NCBI GenBank assembly: GCA_037783545.1
Contig: JBBELK010000312.1
Span: forward strand, 94,810 to 158,809
DNA: 64,000 nucleotides
From: Henricia sp. BOLD:AAB3569
Lineage: Eukaryota; Echinodermata; Asteroidea; Spinulosida; Echinasteridae
Reading direction: 5' to 3'
A program made the position numbers and the translations under genes. Under the pieces are notes generated by a model that was not told the DNA's origin, did not search any database, and worked only from the letters and a program-made list of their open reading frames with translations. Below, piece by piece: positions 8,333-21,796 of the stretch; position 1 is the stretch's first letter; the number at the start of each line of letters is the position of its first letter.

Positions 8333-11300
8333 ATGCCGGCAAATTTGGAAATCAAGGAATTTTCCAACCAACTTCAAATTTTGCATGCTCCAAACTGTAT
8401 ATATTCCGCACTTGTCATGCAAAATTGACAGATTTTCGCTGGGAAATGACGGAGAAATTTCAGAGTTTAGGGAAAACGGAGCTCGGCTGCGTGGTTATTC
8501 CCCTAACCGTGGCTGTTGGGACACCCTGCGCCGCGCTGGTGTACATTTGTACGGCCGTTGACTCACCCCATATTGTGACGGGAATTAGGTCAAAGTGTGT
8601 CCCAAATGCCGGCAAATTTGGAAATCAAGGAATTTTCCAACCAACTTCAAATTTTGCATGCTCCAAACTGTATATATTCCGCACTTGTCATGCAAAATTG
8701 ACATATTTTCGCTGGGAAATGACGGAGAAATTTCAGAGTTTAGGGAAAACGGAGCTCGGCTGCGTGGTTATTCCCCTAACCGTGGCTGTTGGGACACCCT
8801 GCGCATGCGCCGCGATGGTGTACATTTGTACGGCCGTTGACTCACCCCAGATTGTGACGGGAATTAGGTCAAAGTGTGTCCCAAATGCCGGCAAATTTGG
8901 ATATCAAGGAATTTTCCAACCAACTTCAAATTTTGCATGCTCCAAACTGTATATATTCCGCACTTGTCATGCAAAATTGACAGATTTTTGCTGGGAAATG
9001 ACGGAGAAATTTCAGAGTTTAGGGAAAACGGAGCTCGGCTGCGTGGTTATTCCCCTAACCGTGGCTGTTGGGACACCCTGCGCCGCGCTGGTGTACATTT
9101 GTACGGCCGTTGACTCACCCCAGATTGTGACGGGAATTAGGTCAAAGTGTGTCCCAAATGCCGGCAAATTTGGAAATCAAGGAATTTTCCAACCAACTTC
9201 AAATTTTGCATGCTCCAAACTGTATATATTCCGCACTTGTCATGCAAAATTGACAGATTTTCGCTGGGAAATGACGGAGAAATTTCAGAGTTTAGGGAAA
9301 ACGGAGCTCGGCTGCGTGGTTATTCCCCTAACCGTGGCTGTTGGGACACCCTGCGCCGCGCTTGTGTACATTTCTACGGCCGTTGACTCACCCCAGATTG
9401 TGACGGGAATTAGGTCAAAGTGTGTCCCAAATGCCGGCAAATTTGGAAATCAAGGAATTTTCCAACCAACTTCAAATTTTGCATGCTCCAAACTGTATTT
9501 ATTCCGCACTTGTCATGCAAAATTGACATATTTTCGCTGGGAAATGACGGAGAAATTTCAGAGTTTAGGGAAAACGGAGCTCGGCTGCGTGGTTATTCCC
9601 CTAACCGTGGCTGTTGGGACACCCTGCGCCGCGCTGGTGTACATTTGTACGGCCGTTGACTCACCCCAGATTGTGACGGGAATTAGGTCAAAGTGTGTCC
9701 CAAATGCCGGCAAATTTGGAAATCAAGGAATTTTCCAACCAACTTCAAATTTTGCATGCTCCATACTGTATATATTCCGCACTTGTCATGCAAAATTGAC
9801 AGATTTTCGCTGGGAAATGACGGAGAAATTTCAGAGTTTAGGGAAAACGGAGCTCGGCTGCGTGGTTATTCCCCTAACCGTGGCTGTTGGGACACCCTGC
9901 GCCGCGCTGGTGTACATTTGTACGGCCGTTGACTCACCCCAGATTGTGACGGGAATTAGGTCAAAGTGTGTCCCAAATGCCAGCAAATTTGGAAATCAAG
10001 GAATTTTCCAACCAACTTCAAATTTTGCATGCTCCAAACTGTATATATTCCGCACTTGTCATGCAAAATTGACATATTTTCGCTGGGAAATGACGGAGAA
10101 ATTTCAGAGTTTAGGGAAAACGGAGCTCGGCTGCGTGGTTATTCCCCTAACCGTGGCTGTTGGGACACCCTGCGCATGCGCCGCGCTGGTGTACATTTGT
10201 ACGGCCGTTGACTCACCCCAGATTGTGACGGGAATTAGGTCAAAGTGTGTCCCAAATGCCGGCAAATTTGGAAATCAAGGAATTTTCCAACCAACTTCAA
10301 ATTTTGCATGCTCCAAACTGTATATATTCCGCACTTGTCATGCAAAATTGACAGATTTTCGCTGGGAAATGACGGAGAAATTTCAGAGTTTAGGGAAAAC
10401 GGAGCTCGGCTGCGTGGTTATTCCCCTAACCGTGGCTGTTGGGACACCCTGCGCATGAGCTGGTGTACATTTCTACGGCCGTTGACTCACCCCAGATTGT
10501 GACGGGAATTAGGTCAAAGTGTGTCCCAAATGCCGGCAAATTTGGAAATCAAGGAATTTTCCAACCAACTTCGAATTTTGCATGCTCCAAACTGTATATA
10601 TTCCGCACTTGTCATGCAAAATCGACAGATTTTCGCTGGGAAATGACGGAGAAATTTCAGAGTTTAGGGAAAACGGAGCTCGGCTGCGTGGTTATTCCCC
10701 TAACCGTGGCTGTTGGGACACCCTGCGCATGCGCCGCGCTGGTGTACATTTGTACGGCCGTTGACTCACCCCAGATTGTGACGGGAATTAGGTCAAAGTG
10801 TGTCCCAAATGCCGGCAAATTTGGAAATCAAGGAATTTTCCAACCAACTTCAAATTTTGCATGCTCCAAACTGTATATATTCCGCACTTGTCATGCAAAA
10901 TTGACAGATTTTCGCTGGGAAATGACGGAGAAATTTCAGAGTTTAGGGAAAACGGAGCTCGGCTGCGTGGTTATTCCCCTAACCGTGGAGGTTGGGACAC
11001 CCTGCGCATGCGCTGGTGTACATTTCTACGGCCGTTGACTCACCCCAGATTGTGACGGGAATTAGGTCAAAGTGTGTCCCAAAGGCCGGCAAATTTGGAT
11101 GTCAAGGAATTTTCCAACCAACTTCAAATTTTGCATGCTCCAAACTGTATATATTCCGCACTTGTCATGCAAAATTGACAGATTTTTGCTGGGAAATGAC
11201 GGAGAAATTTCAGAGTTTAGGGAAAACGGAGCTCGGCTGCGTGGTTATTCCCCTAACCGTGGCTGTTGGGACACCCTGCGCCGCGCTGGTGTACATTTGT

Positions 11301-11344
11301 ACGGCCGTTGACTCACCCCAGATTGTGACGGGAATTAGGTCAAA

Positions 11345-12165
11345 GTGTGTCCCAAATGCCGGCAAATTTGGAAATCAAGGAATTTTCCAACCAACTTCAA
11401 ATTTTGCATGCTCCAAACTGTATATATTCCGCACTTGTCATGCAAAATTGACAGATTTTCGCTGGGAAATGACGGAGAAATTTCAGAGTTTAGGGAAAAC
11501 GGAGCTCGGCTGCGTGGTTATTCCCCTAACCGTGGCTGTTGGGACACCCTGCGCCGCGCTGGTGTACATTTGTACGGCCGTTGACTCACCCCAGATTGTG
11601 ACGGGAATTAGGTCAAAGTGTGTCCCAAATGCCGGCAAATTTGGAAATCAAGGAATTTTCCAACCAACTTCAAATTTTGCATGCTCCAAACTGTATATAT
11701 TCCGCACTTGTCATGCAAAATTGACAGATTTTCGCTGGGAAATGACGGAGAAATTTCAGAGTTTAGGGAAAACGGAGCTCGGCTGCGTGGTTATTCCCCT
11801 AACCGTGGAGGTTGGGACACCCTGCGCATGCGCTGGTGTACATTTCTACGGCCGTTGACTCACCCCAGATTGTGACGGGAATTAGGTCAAAGTGTGTCCC
11901 AAATGCCGGCAAATTTGGAAATCAAGGAATTTTCCAACCAACTTCAAATTTTGCATGCTCCAAACTGTATATATTCCGCACTTGTCATGCAAAATTGACA
12001 GATTTTCGCTGGGAAATGACGGAGAAATTTCAGAGTTTAGGGAAAACGGAGCTCGGCTGCGTGGTTATTCCCCTAACCGTGGCTGTTGGGACACCCTGCG
12101 CATACGCTGGTGTACATTTCTACGGCCGTTGACTCACCCCAGATTGTGACGGGAATTAGGTCAAA
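11345..12165 (+). repeat. Three monomers between duplicated blocks
   Basis: One plain A monomer and two 274-bp C monomers (11,618 with GGAGGTTGG; 11,892 with the tract mutated to GCGCATACGC). This segment is absent from the second copy of the large duplication, where a single 279-bp monomer with GGAGGTTGG follows instead. Confidence 0.75.
11618..11891 (+). repeat. Monomer type C exemplar (274 bp)
   Basis: Carries GCGCATGCGC (11,824-11,833) followed directly by TGGTG, so it is 5 bp shorter than type B and 1 bp longer than type A. It usually has TTTCTAC. Because 274 is not a multiple of three, every C monomer shifts the open frame and brings a stop codon shortly after the tract. Seventeen copies occur in the clean core, the last with its tract at about 28,330. 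I see none from there to the end of the window. Confidence 0.9.
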
Positions 12166-13536
12166 GTGTGTCCCAAATGCCGGCAAATTTGGAAATCAAG
12201 GAATTTTCCAACCAACTTCAAATTTTGCATGCTCCAAACTGTATATATTCCGCACTTGTCATGCAAAATTGACAGATTTTCGCTGGGAAATGACGGAGAA
12301 ATTTCAGAGTTTAGGGTAAACGGAGCTCGGCTGCGTGGTTATTCCCCTAACCGTGGCTGTTGGGACACCCTGCGCCGCGCTTGTGTACATTTCTACGGCC
12401 GTTGACTCACCCCAGATTGTGACGGGAATTAGGTCAAAGTGTGTCCCAAATGCCGGCAAATTTGGAAATCAAGGAATTTTCCAACCAACTTCAAATTTTG
12501 CATGCTCCAAACTGTATATATTCCGCACTTGTCATGCAAAATTGACAGATTTTCGCTCGGAAATGACGGAGAAATTTCAGAGTTTAGGGAAAACGGAGCT
12601 CGGCTGCGTGGTTATTCCCCTAACCGTGGCTGTTGGGACACCCTGCGCCGCGCTGGTGTACATTTGTACGGCCGTTGACTCACCCCAGATTGTGACGGGA
12701 ATTAGGTCAAAGTGTGTCCCAAATGCCGGCAAATTTGGAAATCAAGGAATTTTCCAACCAACTTCAAATTTTGCATGCTCCAAACTGTATATATTCCGCA
12801 CTTGTCATGCAAAATTGACAGATTTTCGCTGGGAAATGACGGAGAAATTTCAGAGTTTAGGGAAAACGGAGCTCGGCTGCGTGGTTATTCCCCTAACCGT
12901 GGCTGTTGGGACACCCTGCGCCGCGCTGGTGTACATTTGTACGGCCGTTGACTCACCCCATATTGTGACGGGAATTAGGTCAAAGTGTGTCCCAAATGCC
13001 GGCAAATTTGGAAATCAAGGAATTTTCCAACCAACTTCAAATTTTGCATGCTCCAAACTGTATATATTCCGCACTTGTCATGCAAAATTGACATATTTTC
13101 GCTGGGAAATGACGGAGAAATTTCAGAGTTTAGGGAAAACGGAGCTCGGCTGCGTGGTTATTCCCCTAACCGTGGCTGTTGGGACACCCTGCGCATGCGC
13201 CGCGATGGTGTACATTTGTACGACCGTTGACTCACCCCAGATTGTGACGGGAATTAGGTCAAAGTGTGTCCCAAATGCCGGCAAATTTGGATATCAAGGA
13301 ATTTTCCAACCAACTTCAAATTTTGCATGCTCCAAACTGTATATATTCCGCACTTGTCATGCAAAATTGACATATTTTCGCTGGGAAATGACGGAGAAAT
13401 TTCAGAGTTTAGGGAAAACGGAGCTCGGCTGCGTGGTTATTCCCCTAACCGTGGCTGTTGGGACACCCTGCGCCGCGCTGGTGTACATTTGTACGGCCGT
13501 TGACTCACCCCAGATTGTGACGGGAATTAGGTCAAA
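12166..13536 (+). repeat. 1,371-bp pentamer (middle copy)
   Basis: Five monomers: GGGTAAACGG with D tract; GCTCGG variant; CCCATATTG; 279-bp with GCGATGG and CGACCG; GATATC. The same five-monomer order begins at 7,776 and again at 13,537. This copy and the 13,537 copy are directly adjacent and share the GCTCGG variant, so they are the more recent tandem duplication. Confidence 0.85.
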
Positions 13537-16500
13537 GTGTGTCCCAAATGCCGGCAAATTTGGAAATCAAGGAATTTTCCAACCAACTTCAAATTTTGCA
13601 TGCTCCAAACTGTATATATTCCGCACTTGTCATGCAAAATTGACAGATTTTCGCTGGGAAATGACGGAGAAATTTCAGAGTTTAGGGTAAACGGAGCTCG
13701 GCTGCGTGGTTATTCCCCTAACCGTGGCTGTTGGGACACCCTGCGCCGCGCTTGTGTACATTTCTACGGCCGTTGACTCACCCCAGATTGTGACGGGAAT
13801 TAGGTCAAAGTGTGTCCCAAATGCCGGCAAATTTGGAAATCAAGGAATTTTCCAACCAACTTCAAATTTTGCATGCTCCAAACTGTATATATTCCGCACT
13901 TGTCATGCAAAATTGACAGATTTTCGCTCGGAAATGACGGAGAAATTTCAGAGTTTAGGGAAAACGGAGCTCGGCTGCGTGGTTATTCCCCTAACCGTGG
14001 CTGTTGGGACACCCTGCGCCGCGCTGGTGTACATTTGTACGGCCGTTGACTCACCCCAGATTGTGACGGGAATTAGGTCAAAGTGTGTCCCAAATGCCGG
14101 CAAATTTGGAAATCAAGGAATTTTCCAACCAACTTCAAATTTTGCATGCTCCAAACTGTATATATTCCGCACTTGTCATGCAAAATTGACAGATTTTCGC
14201 TGGGAAATGACGGAGAAATTTCAGAGTTTAGGGAAAACGGAGCTCGGCTGCGTGGTTATTCCCCTAACCGTGGCTGTTGGGACACCCTGCGCCGCGCTGG
14301 TGTACATTTGTACGGCCGTTGACTCACCCCATATTGTGACGGGAATTAGGTCAAAGTGTGTCCCAAATGCCGGCAAATTTGGAAATCAAGGAATTTTCCA
14401 ACCAACTTCAAATTTTGCATGCTCCAAACTGTATATATTCCGCACTTGTCATGCAAAATTGACATATTTTCGCTGGGAAATGACGGAGAAATTTCAGAGT
14501 TTAGGGAAAACGGAGCTCGGCTGCGTGGTTATTCCCCTAACCGTGGCTGTTGGGACACCCTGCGCATGCGCCGCGATGGTGTACATTTGTACGGCCGTTG
14601 ACTCACCCCAGATTGTGACGGGAATTAGGTCAAAGTGTGTCCCAAATGCCGGCAAATTTGGATATCAAGGAATTTTCCAACCAACTTCAAATTTTGCATG
14701 CTCCAAACTGTATATATTCCGCACTTGTCATGCAAAATTGACAGATTTTTGCTGGGAAATGACGGAGAAATTTCAGAGTTTAGGGAAAACGGAGCTCGGC
14801 TGCGTGGTTATTCCCCTAACCGTGGCTGTTGGGACACCCTGCGCCGCGCTGGTGTACATTTGTACGGCCGTTGACTCACCCCAGATTGTGACGGGAATTA
14901 GGTCAAAGTGTGTCCCAAATGCCGGCAAATTTGGAAATCAAGGAATTTTCCAACCAACTTCAAATTTTGCATGCTCCAAACTGTATATATTCCGCACTTG
15001 TCATGCAAAATTGACAGATTTTCGCTGGGAAATGACGGAGAAATTTCAGAGTTTAGGGAAAACGGAGCTCGGCTGCGTGGTTATTCCCCTAACCGTGGCT
15101 GTTGGGACACCCTGCGCCGCGCTTGTGTACATTTCTACGGCCGTTGACTCACCCCAGATTGTGACGGGAATTAGGTCAAAGTGTGTCCCAAATGCCGGCA
15201 AATTTGGAAATCAAGGAATTTTCCAACCAACTTCAAATTTTGCATGCTCCAAACTGTATTTATTCCGCACTTGTCATGCAAAATTGACATATTTTCGCTG
15301 GGAAATGACGGAGAAATTTCAGAGTTTAGGGAAAACGGAGCTCGGCTGCGTGGTTATTCCCCTAACCGTGGCTGTTGGGACACCCTGCGCCGCGCTGGTG
15401 TACATTTGTACGGCCGTTGACTCACCCCAGATTGTGACGGGAATTAGGTCAAAGTGTGTCCCAAATGCCGGCAAATTTGGAAATCAAGGAATTTTCCAAC
15501 CAACTTCAAATTTTGCATGCTCCAAACTGTATATATTCCGCACTTGTCATGCAAAATTGACATATTTTCGCTGGGAAATGACGGAGAAATTTCAGAGTTT
15601 AGGGAAAACGGAGCTCGGCTGCGTGGTTATTCCCCTAACCGTGGCTGTTGGGACACCCTGCGCCGCGCTGGTGTACATTTGTACGGCCGTTGACTCACCC
15701 CAGATTGTGACGGGAATTAGGTCAAAGTGTGTCCCAAATGCCAGCAAATTTGGAAATCAAGGAATTTTCCAACCAACTTCAAATTTTGCATGCTCCAAAC
15801 TGTATATATTCCGCACTTGTCATGCAAAATTGACATATTTTCGCTGGGAAATGACGGAGAAATTTCAGAGTTTAGGGAAAACGGAGCTCGGCTGCGTGGT
15901 TATTCCCCTAACCGTGGCTGTTGGGACACCCTGCGCATGCGCCGCGCTGGTGTACATTTGTACGGCCGTTGACTCACCCCAGATTGTGACGGGAATTAGG
16001 TCAAAGTGTGTCCCAAATGCCGGCAAATTTGGAAATCAAGGAATTTTCCAACCAACTTCAAATTTTGCATGCTCCAAACTGTATATATTCCGCACTTGTC
16101 ATGCAAAATTGACAGATTTTCGCTGGAAATGACGGAGAAATTTCAGAGTTTAGGGAAAACGGAGCTCGGCTGCGTGGTTATTCCCCTAACCGTGGCTGTT
16201 GGGACACCCTGCGCATGAGCTGGTGTACATTTCTACGGCCGTTGACTCACTCCAGATTGTGACGGGAATTAGGTCAAAGTGTGTCCCAAATGCCGGCAAA
16301 TTGGAAATCAAGGAATTTTCCAACCAACTTCGAATTTTGCATGCTCCAAACTGTATATATTCCGCACTTGTCATGCAAAATCGACAGATTTTCGCTGGGA
16401 AATGACGGAGAAATTTCAGAGTTTAGGGAAAACGGAGCTCGGCTGCGTGGTTATTCCCCTAACCGTGGCTGTTGGGACACCCTGCGCATGCGCCGCGCTG

Positions 16501-17103
16501 GTGTACATTTGTACGGCCGTTGACTCACCCCAGATTGTGACGGGAATTAGGTCAAAGTGTGTCCCAAATGCCGGCAAATTTGGAAATCAATGAATTTTCC
16601 AACCAACTTCAAATTTTGCATGCTCCAAACTGTATATATTCCGCACTTGTCATGCAAAATTGACAGATTTTCGCTGGGAAATGACGGAGAAATTTCAGAG
16701 TTTAGGGAAAACGGAGCTCGGCTGCGTGGTTATTCCCCTAACCGTGGAGGTTGGGACACCCTGCGCATGCGCTGGTGTACATTTCTACGGCCGTTGACTC
16801 ACCCCAGATTGTGACGGGAATTAGGTCAAAGTGTGTCCCAAAGGCCGGCAAATTTGGATGTCAAGGAATTTTCCAACCAACTTCAAATTTTGCATGCTCC
16901 AAACTGTATATATTCCGCACTTGTCATGCAAAATTGACAGATTTTTGCTGGGAAATGACGGAGAAATTTCAGAGTTTAGGGAAAACGGAGCTCGGCTGCG
17001 TGGTTATTCCCCTAACCGTGGCTGTTGGGACACCCTGCGCCGCGCTGGTGTACATTTGTACGGCCGTTGACTCACCCCAGATTGTGACGGGAATTAGGTC
17101 AAA
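13537..17103 (+). repeat. 3.57-kb segmental duplication, copy 2
   Basis: Second copy of the block at 7,776-11,344, with its first five monomers forming the third pentamer copy. Two isolated 1-bp deletions (near 16,125 in a GGG run and near 16,300 in a TTT run) fall in adjacent monomers here. A TGA-creating substitution (AATCAATGAATT) is at 16,587-16,598. The monomer at 15,454 differs from its counterpart at 9,693 by having GACATATT. Confidence 0.85.
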
Positions 17104-18487
17104 GTGTGTCCCAAATGCCGGCAAATTTGGAAATCAAGGAATTTTCCAACCAACTTCAAATTTTGCATGCTCCAAACTGTATATATTCCGCACTTGTCAT
17201 GCAAAATTGACAGATTTTCGCTGGGAAATGACGGAGAAATTTCAGAGTTTAGGGAAAACGGAGCTCGGCTGCGTGGTTATTCCCCTAACCGTGGAGGTTG
17301 GGACACCCTGCGCATGCGCCGCGCTGGTGTACATTTCTACGGCCGTTGACTCACCCCAGATTGTGACGGGAATTAGGTCAAAGTGTGTCCCAAATGCCGG
17401 CAAATTTGGAAATCAAGGAATTTTCCAACCAACTTCAAATTTTGCATGCTCCAAACTGTATATATTCCGCACTTGTCATGCAAAATTGACAGATTTTCGC
17501 TTGGAAATGACGGAGAAATTTCAGAGTTTAGGGAAAACGGAGCTCGGCTGCGTGGTTATTCCCCTAACCGTGGCTGTTGGGACACCCTGCGCCGCGCTGG
17601 TGTACATTTGTACGGCCGTTGACTCACCCCAGATTGTGACGGGAATTAGGTCAAAGTGTGTCCCAAATGCCAGCAAATTTGGAAATCAAGGAATTTTCCA
17701 ACCAACTTCAAATTTTGCATGCTCCAAACTGTATATATTCCGCACTTGTCATGCAAAATTGACATATTTTCGCTGGGAAATGACGGAGAAATTTCAGAGT
17801 TTAGGGAAAACGGAGCTCGGCTGCGTGGTTATTCCCCTAACCGTGGCTGTTGGGACACCATGCGCATGCGCCGCGCTGGTGTACATTTGTACGGCCGTTG
17901 ACTCACCCCAGATTGTGATGGGAATTAGGTCAAAGTGTGTCCCAAATGCCGGCAAATTTGGAAATCAAGGAATTTTCCAACCAACTTCAAATTTTGCATG
18001 CTCCAAACTGTATATATTCCGCACTTGTCATGCAAAATTGACAGATTTTCGCTGGGAAATGACGGAGAAATTTCAGAGTTTAGGGAAAACGGAGCTCGGC
18101 TGCGTGGTTATTCCCCTAACCGTGGCTGTTGGGACACCCTGCGCATGCGCTGGTGTACATTTCTACGGCCGTTGACTCACCCCAGATTGTGACGGGAATT
18201 AGGTCAAAGTGTGTCCCAAATGCCGGCAAATTTGGAAATCAAGGAATTTTCCAACCAACTTCAAATTTTGCATGCTCCAAACTGTATATATTCCGCACTT
18301 GTCATGCAAAATTGACAGATTTTCGCTGGGAAATGACGGAGAAATTTCAGAGTTTAGGGAAAACGGAGCTCGGCTGCGTGGTTATTCCCCTAACCGTGGC
18401 TGTTGGGACACCCTGCGCATGCGCCGCGCTGGTGTACATTTGTACGGCCGTTGACTCACCCCAGATTGTGACGGGAATTAGGTCAAA
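17104..18487 (+). repeat. Mixed pentamer linking the two 5' sub-blocks
   Basis: Five monomers: 279-bp with GGAGGTTGG and TTTCTAC; a GCTTGG variant; a GCCAGC/GACATATT 279-bp form; a C monomer preceded by GTGATGGG; and a plain 279-bp form. The third and fourth recall the blocks at 4,203 and 6,947, so this looks like a recombinant patchwork of neighbouring types. Confidence 0.7.
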
Positions 18488-19865
18488 GTGTGTCCCAAAT
18501 GCCGGCAAATTTGGAAATCAAGGAATTTTCCAACCAACTTCAAATTTTGCATGCTCCAAACTGTATATATTCCGCACTTGTCATGCAAAATTGACAGATT
18601 TTCGCTGGGAAATGACGGAGAAATTTCAGAGTTTAGGGAAAACGGAGCTCGGCTGCGTGGTTATTCCCCTAACCGTGGAGGTTGGGACACCCTGCGCATG
18701 CGCTGGTGTACATTTCTACGGCCGTTGACTCACCCCAGATTGTGACGGGAATTAGGTCAAAGTGTGTCCCAAATGCCGGCAAATTTGGAAATCAAGGAAT
18801 TTTCCAACCAACTTCAAATTTTGCATGCTCCAAACTGTATATATTCCGCACTTGTCATGCAAAATTGACAGATTTTCGCTGAGAAATGACGGAGAAATTT
18901 CAGAGTTTAGGGAAAACGGAGCTCGGCTGCGTGGTTATTCCCCTAACCGTGGCTGTTGGGACACCCTGCGCCGCGCTGGTGTACATTTGTACGGCCGTTG
19001 ACTCACCCCAGATTGTGACGGGAATTAGGTCAAAGTGTGTCCCAAATGCCGGCAAATTTGGAAATCAAGGAATTTTCCAACCAACTTCAAATTTTGCATG
19101 CTCCAAACTGTATATATTCCGCACTTGTCATGCAAAATTGACAGATTTTCGCTGGGAAATGACGGAGAAATTTCAGAGTTTAGGGAAAACGGAGCTCGGC
19201 TGCGTGGTTATTCCCCTAACCGTGGCTGTTGAGACACCCTGCGCCGCGCTTGTGTACATTTCTACGGCCGTTGACTCACCCCAGATTGTGACGGGAATTA
19301 GGTCAAAGTGTGTCCCAAATGCCGGCAAATTTGGAAATCAAGGAATTTTCCAACCAACTTCAAATTTTGCATGCTCCAAACTGTATATATTCCGCACTTG
19401 TCATGCAAAATTGACAGATTTTCGCTGGGAAATGACGGAGAAATTTCAGAGTTTAGGGAAAACGGAGCTCGGCTGCGTGGTTATTCCCCTAACCGTGGCT
19501 GTTGGGACACCCTGCGCATGCGCCGCGCTGGTGTACATTTGTACGGCCGTTGACTCACCCCAGATTGTGACGGGAATTAGGTCAAAGTGTGTCCCAAATG
19601 CCGGCAAATTTGGAAATCAAGGAATTTTCCAACCAACTTCAAATTTTGCATGCTCCAAACTGTATATATTCCGCACTTGTCATGCAAAATTGACAGATTT
19701 TCGCTTGGAAATGACTGAGAAATTTCAGAGTTTAGGGAAAACGGAGCTCGGCTGCGTGGTTATTCCCCTAACCGTGGCTGTTGGGACACCCTGCGCATGC
19801 GCCGCGCTGGTGTACATTTGTACGGCCGTTGACTCACCCCAGATTGTGACGGGAATTAGGTCAAA
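18488..19865 (+). repeat. Five-monomer block with GCTGAG and GACTGAG variants
   Basis: Order: C (GGAGGTTGG), a GCTGAG variant, a D monomer with GTTGAGAC, a plain 279-bp form, and a 279-bp form with GCTTGG plus GACTGAG. The last two plus the next C monomer (19,308-20,139, 832 bp) recur at 20,965-21,796. Confidence 0.75.
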
Positions 19866-20691
19866 GTGTGTCCCAAATGCCGGCAAATTTGGAAATCAAG
19901 GAATTTTCCAACCAACTTCAAATTTTGCATGCTCCAAACTGTATATATTCCGCACTTGTCATGCAAAATTGACAGATTTTCGCTGGGAAATGACGGAGAA
20001 ATTTCAGAGTTTAGGGAAAACGGAGCTCGGCTGCGTGGTTATTCCCCTAACCGTGGAGGTTGGGACACCCTGCGCATGCGCTGGTGTACATTTCTACGGC
20101 CGTTGACTCACCCCAGATTGTGACGGGAATTAGGTCAAAGTGTGTCCCAAATGCCGGCAAATTTGGAAATCAAGGAATTTTCCAACCAACTTCAAATTTT
20201 GCATGCTCCAAACTGTATATATTCCGCACTTGTCATGCAAAATTGACAGATTTTCGCTGAGAAATGACGGAGAAATTTCAGAGTTTAGGGAAAACGGAGC
20301 TCGGCTGCGTGGTTATTCCCCTAACCGTGGCTGTTGGGACACCCTGCGCCGCGCTTGTGTACATTTCTACGGCCGTTGACTCACCCCAGATTGTGACGGG
20401 AATTAGGTCAAAGTGTGTCCCAAATGCCGGCAAATTTGGAAATCAAGGAATTTTCCAACCAACTTCAAATTTTGCATGCTCCAAACTGTATATATTCCGC
20501 ACTTGTCATGCAAAATTGACAGATTTTCGCTGGGAAATGACGGAGAAATTTCAGAGTTTAGGGAAAACGGAGCTCGGCTGCGTGGTTATTCCCCTAACCG
20601 TGGCTGTTGGGACACCCTGCGCATGCGCAGCGCTGGTGTACATTTGTACGGCCGTTGACTCACCCCAGATTGTGACGGGAATTAGGTCAAA
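19866..20691 (+). repeat. 826-bp trimer (C, GCTGAG-D, B), copy 1
   Basis: 274 + 273 + 279 bp: C with GGAGGTTGG, D with GCTGAG, then B (tract variant GCGCAGCGC). The same ordered trimer recurs at 22,629-23,454 and 27,298-28,123. Confidence 0.85.
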
Positions 20692-20964
20692 GTGTGTCCC
20701 AAATGCCGGCAAATTTGGAAATCAAGGAATTTTCCAACCAACTTCAAATTTTGCATGCTCCAAACTGTATATATTCCGCACTTGTCATGCAAAATTGACA
20801 GATTTTCGCTGGGAAATGACGGAGAAATTTCAGAGTTTAGGGAAAACGGAGCTCGGCTGCGTGGTTATTCCCCTAACCGTGGCTGTTGGGACACACTGCG
20901 CCGCGCTTGTGTACATTTCTACGGCCGTTGACTCACCCCAGATTGAGACGGGAATTAGGTCAAA
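20692..20964 (+). repeat. Single D monomer between trimers
   Basis: A 273-bp D monomer with private changes ACACACTGCG and ATTGAGACGG. It separates the 826-bp trimer from the 832-bp trimer. Confidence 0.75.
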
Positions 20965-21796
20965 GTGTGTCCCAAATGCCGGCAAATTTGGAAATCAAGG
21001 AATTTTCCAACCAACTTCAAATTTTGCATGCTCCAAACTGTATATATTCCGCACTTGTCATGCAAAATTGACAGATTTTCGCTGGGAAATGACGGAGAAA
21101 TTTCAGAGTTTAGGGAAAACGGAGCTCGGCTGCGTGGTTATTCCCCTCACCGTGGCTGTTGGGACACCCTGCGCATGCGCCGCGCTGGTGTACATTTGTA
21201 CGGCCGTTGACTCACCCCAGATTGTGACGGGAATTAGGTCAAAGTGTGTCCCAAATGCCGGCAAATTTGGAAATCAAGGAATTTTCCAACCAACTTCAAA
21301 TTTTGCATGCTCCAAACTGTATATATTCCGCACTTGTCATGCAAAATTGACAGATTTTCGCTTGGAAATGACTGAGAAATTTCAGAGTTTAGGGAAAACG
21401 GAGCTCGGCTGCGTGGTTATTCCCCTAACCGTGGCTGTTGGGACACCCTGCGCATGCGCCGCGCTGGTGTACATTTGTACGGCCGTTGACTCACCCCAGA
21501 TTGTGACGGGAATTAGGTCAAAGTGTGTCCCAAATGCCGGCAAATTTGGAAATCAAGGAATTTTCCAACCAACTTCAAATTTTGCATGCTCCAAACTGTA
21601 TATATTCCGCACTTGTCATGCAAAATTGACAGATTTTCGCTGGGAAATGACGGAGAAATTTCAGAGTTTAGGGAAAACGGAGCTCGGCTGCGTGGTTATT
21701 CCCCTAACCGTGGAGGTTGGGACACCCTGCGCATGCGCTAGTGTACATTTCTACGGCCGTTGACTCACCCCAGATTGTGACGGGAATTAGGTCAAA
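20965..21796 (+). repeat. 832-bp trimer (B, GACTGAG-B, C), second copy
   Basis: 279 + 279 + 274 bp, matching 19,308-20,139 in order and in the GCTTGG/GACTGAG markers. The offset is 1,657 bp. The C monomer here has GCGCTAGTG in its tract. Confidence 0.8.

Larger units (their letters stand above)
7776..11344 (+). repeat. 3.57-kb segmental duplication, copy 1 (13 monomers)
   Basis: Thirteen monomers share their order and most private markers with 13,537-17,103. The markers are GGGTAAACGG (7,927), CCCATATTG (8,569), GCGATGG (8,813), GATATC plus TTTTTGCTGG (8,874 monomer), TATTTATT (9,497), GCCAGC (9,981), CATGAGCTGG (10,453), TTCGAAT plus AATCGAC (10,519 monomer) and AAAGGCC plus GGATGTC (11,072 monomer). 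The copies differ by a few substitutions and by two 1-bp deletions in copy 2. Offset between copies is 5,761 bp (21 monomers). Confidence 0.85.
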
